From Lithospermum erythrorhizon (lineage: Eukaryota > Streptophyta > Magnoliopsida > Boraginales > Boraginaceae): DNA of 64,000 nucleotides. The notes below the pieces were generated by a model. It saw nothing but the letters and a program-made list of their open reading frames with translations, was not told the origin of the DNA and made no database searches. The position numbers and the translations under genes were made by a program. The stretch spans positions 1-64,000 of the forward strand of contig JADFUC010002223.1 in the NCBI GenBank assembly GCA_019722365.1, given 5' to 3'. The number at the start of each line of letters is the position of its first letter. The first letter of the stretch is position 1. Shown piece after piece: positions 59,601 through 64,000 of the stretch.

Positions 59601-60640
59601 ATATATCTCGCGTATCATCATTCAACCATTTTTCCCCAAACCCACCACATAAAATCATCTTTTTATTTATTAATTTCATTTCCATAATGTTGTCACCAAC
59701 ATTAAATTTTATTTATTTTGTAAGTCACTAAAGAGGTAAGGATTAACCTCAATCGATTTCTTAATTTAGGTATGTAATTTATATTTGTTAATATATTTAT
59801 GATTTATATTTGTTACTTTTATTGTGAGGATATACTATATTGATTTAAATAGGTAATTTGTTTTTTAATTTTGGGTTGAATGTTTGATGGTTTATATAAA
59901 TTAATGTTTGATGTTTATATGAATTAATATGTTTGATGTTTATATGAATTGAGGTTTGATGTTTATATATGAATATGATGTTTAATAAGTATTTGTTCTA
60001 TGAAATTGTTATGTTTTTATAATTGTTTGTATGAGTTGGATGAAATGAATCTTATGATGTTGTTTTTATGTTCGATGGGTTTTTGGTGTTGCGATACATT
60101 CTTATGTTATTCTATTGCGAGGCAACTTTCTTCAAAAATTGCGAGAAATCTTTGAGTCGGGATGCTGACAGATAATAGTTTGAATTTCTACGTCGGACTT
60201 ATTAAGGCAGACATAGTCGGTTTTTATGCTGATCGGTTTAGATCGAGGAAATTAGAGGCAGGTTCGGTCGAGTGCAAGTCGGTTCTTCAGTTTGGTGGAT
60301 CACGGTTGAAGTAGGATTATACCCATTGAGTGGAGTCGAGTGCGTGAAGGTCGGTTCTTTTTGGAGTGGTTTGTCGGGTTTATGAGCGGCACGGTCGAGA
60401 TTACGTGAGCAGTTTAAGAGACGGATATATTGAGGCATGATGGCGTGTCGGTCATAAATTAGGTAATCAAAACCGGGGTTTTAGAGGCGAGTGCGTCAAA
60501 TTAGTCGTCGAGCCGAATATATACGAGGAGGCTAGTTTGAGTCGAATGAGTGAGGTAGTGATTGCAGAATAAACGTCGGTAAATTCCGACTCCGTCAAAT
60601 CTCAGTGGGAAATAGAGGCGGTTAGGAGGCGAGGATCGGG
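59601..60640. other. CACTA 3' region, TTTATATGAATTAATGTTTGATG repeats then GTCGGTT-rich segment
   Basis: AT-rich with three or four short tandem copies of GTTTGATGTTTATATGAATT at 59880-59970. From 60160 a G-rich segment with repeated GTCGGTTC/GTCGAGT units runs to the right terminus. Confidence 0.6.
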
Positions 60641-60667
60641 CGTCTCTTTAATTGATTTCTAGTAGTG
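60640..60667 (-). repeat. right terminal inverted repeat of CACTA element
   Basis: Reverse complement begins CACTACTAGAAATCAATT and continues AAAGAGACGCCCG. Confidence 0.75.
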
Positions 60668-60839
60668 TTCAGATCTTCCAGCTCTTGATGCTTGATTTAG
60701 CCGTTTGCAAAGTGTTACATGTATTAGGCGGTCGTGGGGTTTGGGACGGATGAAGTCAGATTTGGCGAGGGTGTTGGGGTCTTTGGCTTTGGAGGGAGAC
60801 GAGTGAGGAGAAGTATTTGTTCCGGACGTTAATTAGAGT

Positions 60840-61890
60840 GGAGGAAAAGTACCAGTTTAGTTTGATCTTGACAATGTTGGCAAAAGCGTTTCTGTTCAAT
60901 CCTTCAGAGACAGGCTGAGAGTTTAAGAGTGCAGGGGGAATTCAAGTATTGGATATAGGTATCTTACACAAGTATTGATGGCGTTGAATGAATAGGTACT
61001 TGAGGCGAACCTTGAAACGTTTTGAAACTTAGCGATTCTAATTCAAAAATGGGAGGCGGAGATGAAGATGGAAGATATTGAGTGGAGACATATGCCGTGT
61101 TAGGTCTGATTTGGAGCCTGCGTCATATAACCGGGGAAAGTTATAAGCAAATTGAGTGCTTTGTATGGTGTGGGAAGGTAGATGGGATAGGCCATGGAGT
61201 CCGATTCAAGGTGGGTGGGAGAGCCGAGGCGGTGCATGGGAAGGAGGAGAGAATCCAGGAGGAGGTTTTACTCGGGGTAAAGTTAGCTGAGTAGAAGGAA
61301 CACCGATCGATGATTGGGGGGGGTTGAAAATTTTATCGTTGAAGGGATGGTTGATTAAAATATTTCGGTGGTGAATAAAGCTTGATTGCTGAGGAGAGTT
61401 CAGAGGAGAATGTGATTATTTTTAAGGGGGATAGGGCCCTGGGGAGGAAGGAGAATAATTAGCCTGGGTGTATAATGCGGAAGAATGTGTTGATAGGCCT
61501 TTTGAAAAAGGGGATGTGTTCACAAGAGATAAAGGGGTATCGTCATTATATACTCGGGACCTTGAGCTAACTTTGGGTAATCTACAAGAGGTGAACAAGA
61601 AGCCCGACAAGAAGGGAACTAGAGGAAAAATGAAGATTAGTAAGTGGGAGGATTAATGGACAACCCAAAGTGGGGGTTTCTACGATTGGCATTGAAATAG
61701 GGGAGAAACATAGAACAGGAAACTGGGAGGTTGATGATCAGGAAGGGAAAAGGGAATGTTGGGGTGGGTATTTGGGGAATGGGAGCTTGATGCAAGACGA
61801 GGAGGGGGGGTTCTTGCATGGGAGGACTGAAGAAGGGCGGAATACGAGGGGTATTGCTTCTGCTTGAGTTCGAGAGGTGGTGGTATGACA
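60840..61890 (+). pseudogene. LINE ORF1 relic with zinc knuckle
   Basis: The start is not definable. Near 60870-60920 KAFLFNPSE resembles the DUF4283 N-terminal region. At 61163-61215 the frame CFVWCGKVDGIGHGVRFK resembles the LINE ORF1 knuckle CxxCGxxGHxxxxC with insertions and a lost last Cys. The remaining sequence is rich in Gly, Arg and Glu codons, as in the low-complexity ORF1 C-terminus. ORF1 proteins bind the LINE RNA. Confidence 0.5.
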
Positions 61891-61909
61891 AACCGGCCCA
61901 AAGTTTTAG

Positions 61910-64000
61910 ATGAGGATCATTTCTGGAATTGTCGGGGCTTGATTCGTACTACGGCGGTTGGTCTTCACGGGGAGGTGTGTAATGTACACGTTTCGGATGT
62001 AATCGTTTTATTAGAGACAAAAAATAAAGGAAAAAAAAAATGAAAAAAATTATTTCTAGTTTAGGTTTTTCCTTTCATTTTATTAGTGATCCTGTTGGTT
62101 TATCTGGTTGTATTACCGTGTTGTGAAAGTGTGAGGAGGCGGTGTAAGTGGTTAGTTATGATGATTGGTATGTCGAGACAATGATCACGAATGAGGCAAA
62201 TCGATGTTGGAACCAGATATTCATTTATGCTAGTTGTGAGGACAAGAGGCGGGGGGGACAATTAAAAAGTCTTCAAATGCTAAAAGAAGCGGGGGAACGT
62301 GGCAGGGTGTTGATGAGGCGTTTTAATGTCTATGTAATGAAGAAAAGAGGAGAGTAATACACGCACGGAGGTAGCATGGCCATTTTTGTGATTTTGTTGG
62401 TATTAGATTCTTGATTTGGGATCTCGAGGTCATCCATTCATGTGAATTGGAACAAAAGTGAAATGCTTGATACTATTAAAATCCGGCTTGATAGAGTTCT
62501 ATGTGATCCGCAGTGGTGTCTTACTTTTCACAAGGCTACATGTTTTCATTTGGGGATGGTGGGTGCGTCGTAGTCAATTTACTTGAGAACCTAGAAATCA
62601 AAGCGGAGTTTGTTTTGACCGTTAGGTTAGTAAAAGAGGATGTGAAGAAGTGGTAAAATTTGGCAGTCGACTCAAGTCGAAGAGTCACGATGGTATCAAA
62701 TTATGGAAAAAAAATAAGTAATGCAGGTTTAGCTTGTCAGTGAACAAGTTTGAAAATTTAATTAGGTTTGAAGATGGGGACATATAATCAGCTCAAGGAA
62801 GCATTTGAGAGGATAGTTGGATGGGGCAGTAGAGGCCTAGAGTTTGGGTTGGACCGTGCTTGGGGAGGAGGAAGTCTCTTTGGAAGAGCTAAATTCAAAT
62901 TATTAAAAGGAGGCGATGTGACGCATCGAGAATTTTTTCATGCAACTGCGATGATTAGGAGGAGAAAAACAGAATATTGGGGATCGAAGATGGTGAGGGT
63001 TTTTAGCGGGAGGGAAGGTCAGTGGAAATGGGGTGCTTAGATATTTTGAGGAGATTTTCGGATTAACCTTGTTTGTCATTCTAAAAAGGATACTCAATCA
63101 GGTGAATTACTTTGAGTCCACGGAAGAGATAGTCGTCGGTCAGCAGAGTTGTCACGGTGAGGAGGTCAAGCGACAAGCTCTTGGACCAGTTGTATGGCGG
63201 TATTTTCTTTCAATCTTTTGGCATTGTCTCTTAGATATTGTGAAAGTTATTTGATGGTTTTCTTTAGCTCTGATTACTTAACTGCAGTGTCGTACTGAGT
63301 TTGCACGATACCAAAAGATTACCCAGTAAGTATGAGGTGATTTTAGGCCCATTTAGTCTTTGTAATATAGTTTCTAGATCATTGGTGAGTAATGTGACAA
63401 ATCGGAGTTGCAGGGCTATTCTTATGATTATTATTTCTGAATCTCAAAGTGCATTTCTTAAATTCGTATTATCTACGTAACATTCTTATTGCCACGTGAA
63501 GTTTGCATCGTATAGTCGAGAAGGCTAATTGCAATCATCATTTGATGGCGCTCAAACTGGATATGAGTAAAGCTTATATTAAGTTGAATGGACTTTTTGG
63601 AAATAGATTATCATTAAAAGTAGGTTTTTGTCGTGCTTGAGTTATTTGGACTATGAAGGCGTCGGGGAAGTTAAGATTTTTCAAGTGTTAGAGCTGGCTT
63701 TGATCGAACACACCACAAATGTCTGAGGTGTCTAGTAATTCGAGGTTTTTGGGGATGAAGGAGATGATGGATCATGAGAAATATTTGTTAGTGTTTGGTC
63801 GTTATTTTTGAGTTTGTAAGCGGTGACAGTGTCATCTTAGATATTCTGACGAGTTGGTTTGACAAGCTAACGAGGCACTCATGATTTGGAAATATATTTT
63901 TCGAGTTCAGGACTGAGATTTGGTAATATTAGCTGAGATATTCTCGTCCTAATATATGGTAATGACTTGGAGTATTTCTCAAGTATGAAGACTATATGGT
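61910..64000 (+). pseudogene. LINE ORF2 relic: AP endonuclease and reverse transcriptase start
   Basis: FWNCRGLIRTTAV at about 61923-61960 is the conserved start of the plant LINE endonuclease (WNCRGL, with the metal-binding Asn). It is followed by VIVLLETKNK (61995-62030), holding the catalytic LxETK Glu, then ISDPVGLSG (62080-62112). RLDRVLCDPQW near 62490-62515 matches the end of the endonuclease domain. RT follows: IIISESQSAFLK near 63428-63465 and HLMALKLDMSKAY near 63540-63575. The FADD box would lie beyond the window edge. Frames change repeatedly. Confidence 0.8.

Larger units (their letters stand above)
52763..60667 (+). mobile_element. CACTA (En/Spm) DNA transposon
   Basis: The left end reads CACTAGAATAGCGACAAGG. 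The right end, reverse-complemented, reads CACTACTAGAAATCAATT. Both start CACTA and share GAAAT-type sequence after a 3-base gap. Subterminal repeats of the CCGTCTC/GAGACGG type are dense at both ends. The interior carries TNP2 transposase and DUF4216 remnants in plus orientation. About 7.9 kb is normal for plant CACTA elements. The expected 3-bp target duplication is not seen (AAA on the left, TTC on the right), so one end may be slightly misplaced or altered. Confidence 0.8.
60700..64000 (+). mobile_element. L1-type LINE retrotransposon, 3' end beyond window
   Basis: ORF1 (zinc-knuckle protein) and ORF2 (endonuclease then reverse transcriptase) remnants occur in the proper order on the plus strand, with no LTRs. 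The RT is cut by the window edge shortly after its start, so the 3' end, poly(A) tail and target duplication cannot be seen. Frameshifts are frequent. Confidence 0.8.

Noticed and set aside
61637..61901. Minus-strand proline/serine-rich frames resembling an extensin-like protein
   Set aside because: They are the antisense of a Gly/Glu-rich LINE ORF1 tail; the composition is explained by the G-rich plus strand.

Overview
This window is nuclear DNA of a flowering plant, most likely a eudicot. It contains almost no intact genes and is a stack of nested transposable elements with a few host exons trapped between them. The plant origin is read from Ty1/copia and Ty3/gypsy polyproteins, a TNP2-type CACTA transposase, a MULE fragment, a plant L1-type LINE, exons of plant P450 families CYP716 and CYP72A, exons of a plant DUF1338 protein and a nuclear-type tRNA gene. 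Host exons have plant-style GT/AG junctions. No bacterial operon, CRISPR array or phage gene is present.

Layout. Positions 1-8700: a minus-strand copia element (I) whose 3' end lies beyond the left edge. It is split near its gag/protease junction by a complete minus-strand copia element (II, 2315-7670) with two LTRs, a polypurine tract and a YVDD reverse transcriptase motif. Positions 8700-11700: the least repetitive stretch, with a probable last exon of an unidentified host gene (9912-10022), a tRNA gene (10619-10692) and the heme-region end of a CYP716-like P450 (11526-11690, minus). Positions 11714-16413: a plus-strand, internally deleted copia element (III, target duplication CCTGC) carrying a second deleted copia element (IV, 12507-14870) in its gag. 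Positions 16507-16958: two exons of a DUF1338 (FLO7-like) gene, minus strand.

Positions 17990-39000: gypsy territory. There is a minus LTR (family D), an internally deleted gypsy element (V, 21130-27055), about 7 kb of unassigned AT-rich sequence with an (AT)n run, a plus LTR of family D containing an array of short palindromic units, and a further LTR related to element V. Positions 40370-40840: a MULE transposase fragment. Positions 41795-49173: three exons of a CYP72A-like P450 (minus). The intron before its last exon holds a whole degraded copia element (VI, 42645-47290, target duplication TTACC). Positions 49684-52595: an LTR element with no recognisable protein. Positions 52763-60667: a CACTA element with terminal inverted repeats, subterminal GAGACGGG-type repeats, a TNP2 transposase relic and a DUF4216 relic. 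Positions 60700-64000: a LINE (ORF1 zinc knuckle, endonuclease start, reverse transcriptase start) running off the right edge.

How it fits together. The biological content is a history of insertions rather than a working pathway. The most thought-provoking host signal is that a CYP716-like and a CYP72A-like P450 fragment, both from families that decorate triterpenes, lie about 30 kb apart in the same orientation. Nearly every transposon frame is broken every 30-100 codons, whereas two of the three CYP72A exons are clean. Some of the decay may therefore be assembly error in repeats. I found no convincing undescribed biological system. Most LTR boundaries are estimates to within about 10-50 bases, because the copies are diverged and were compared by eye.
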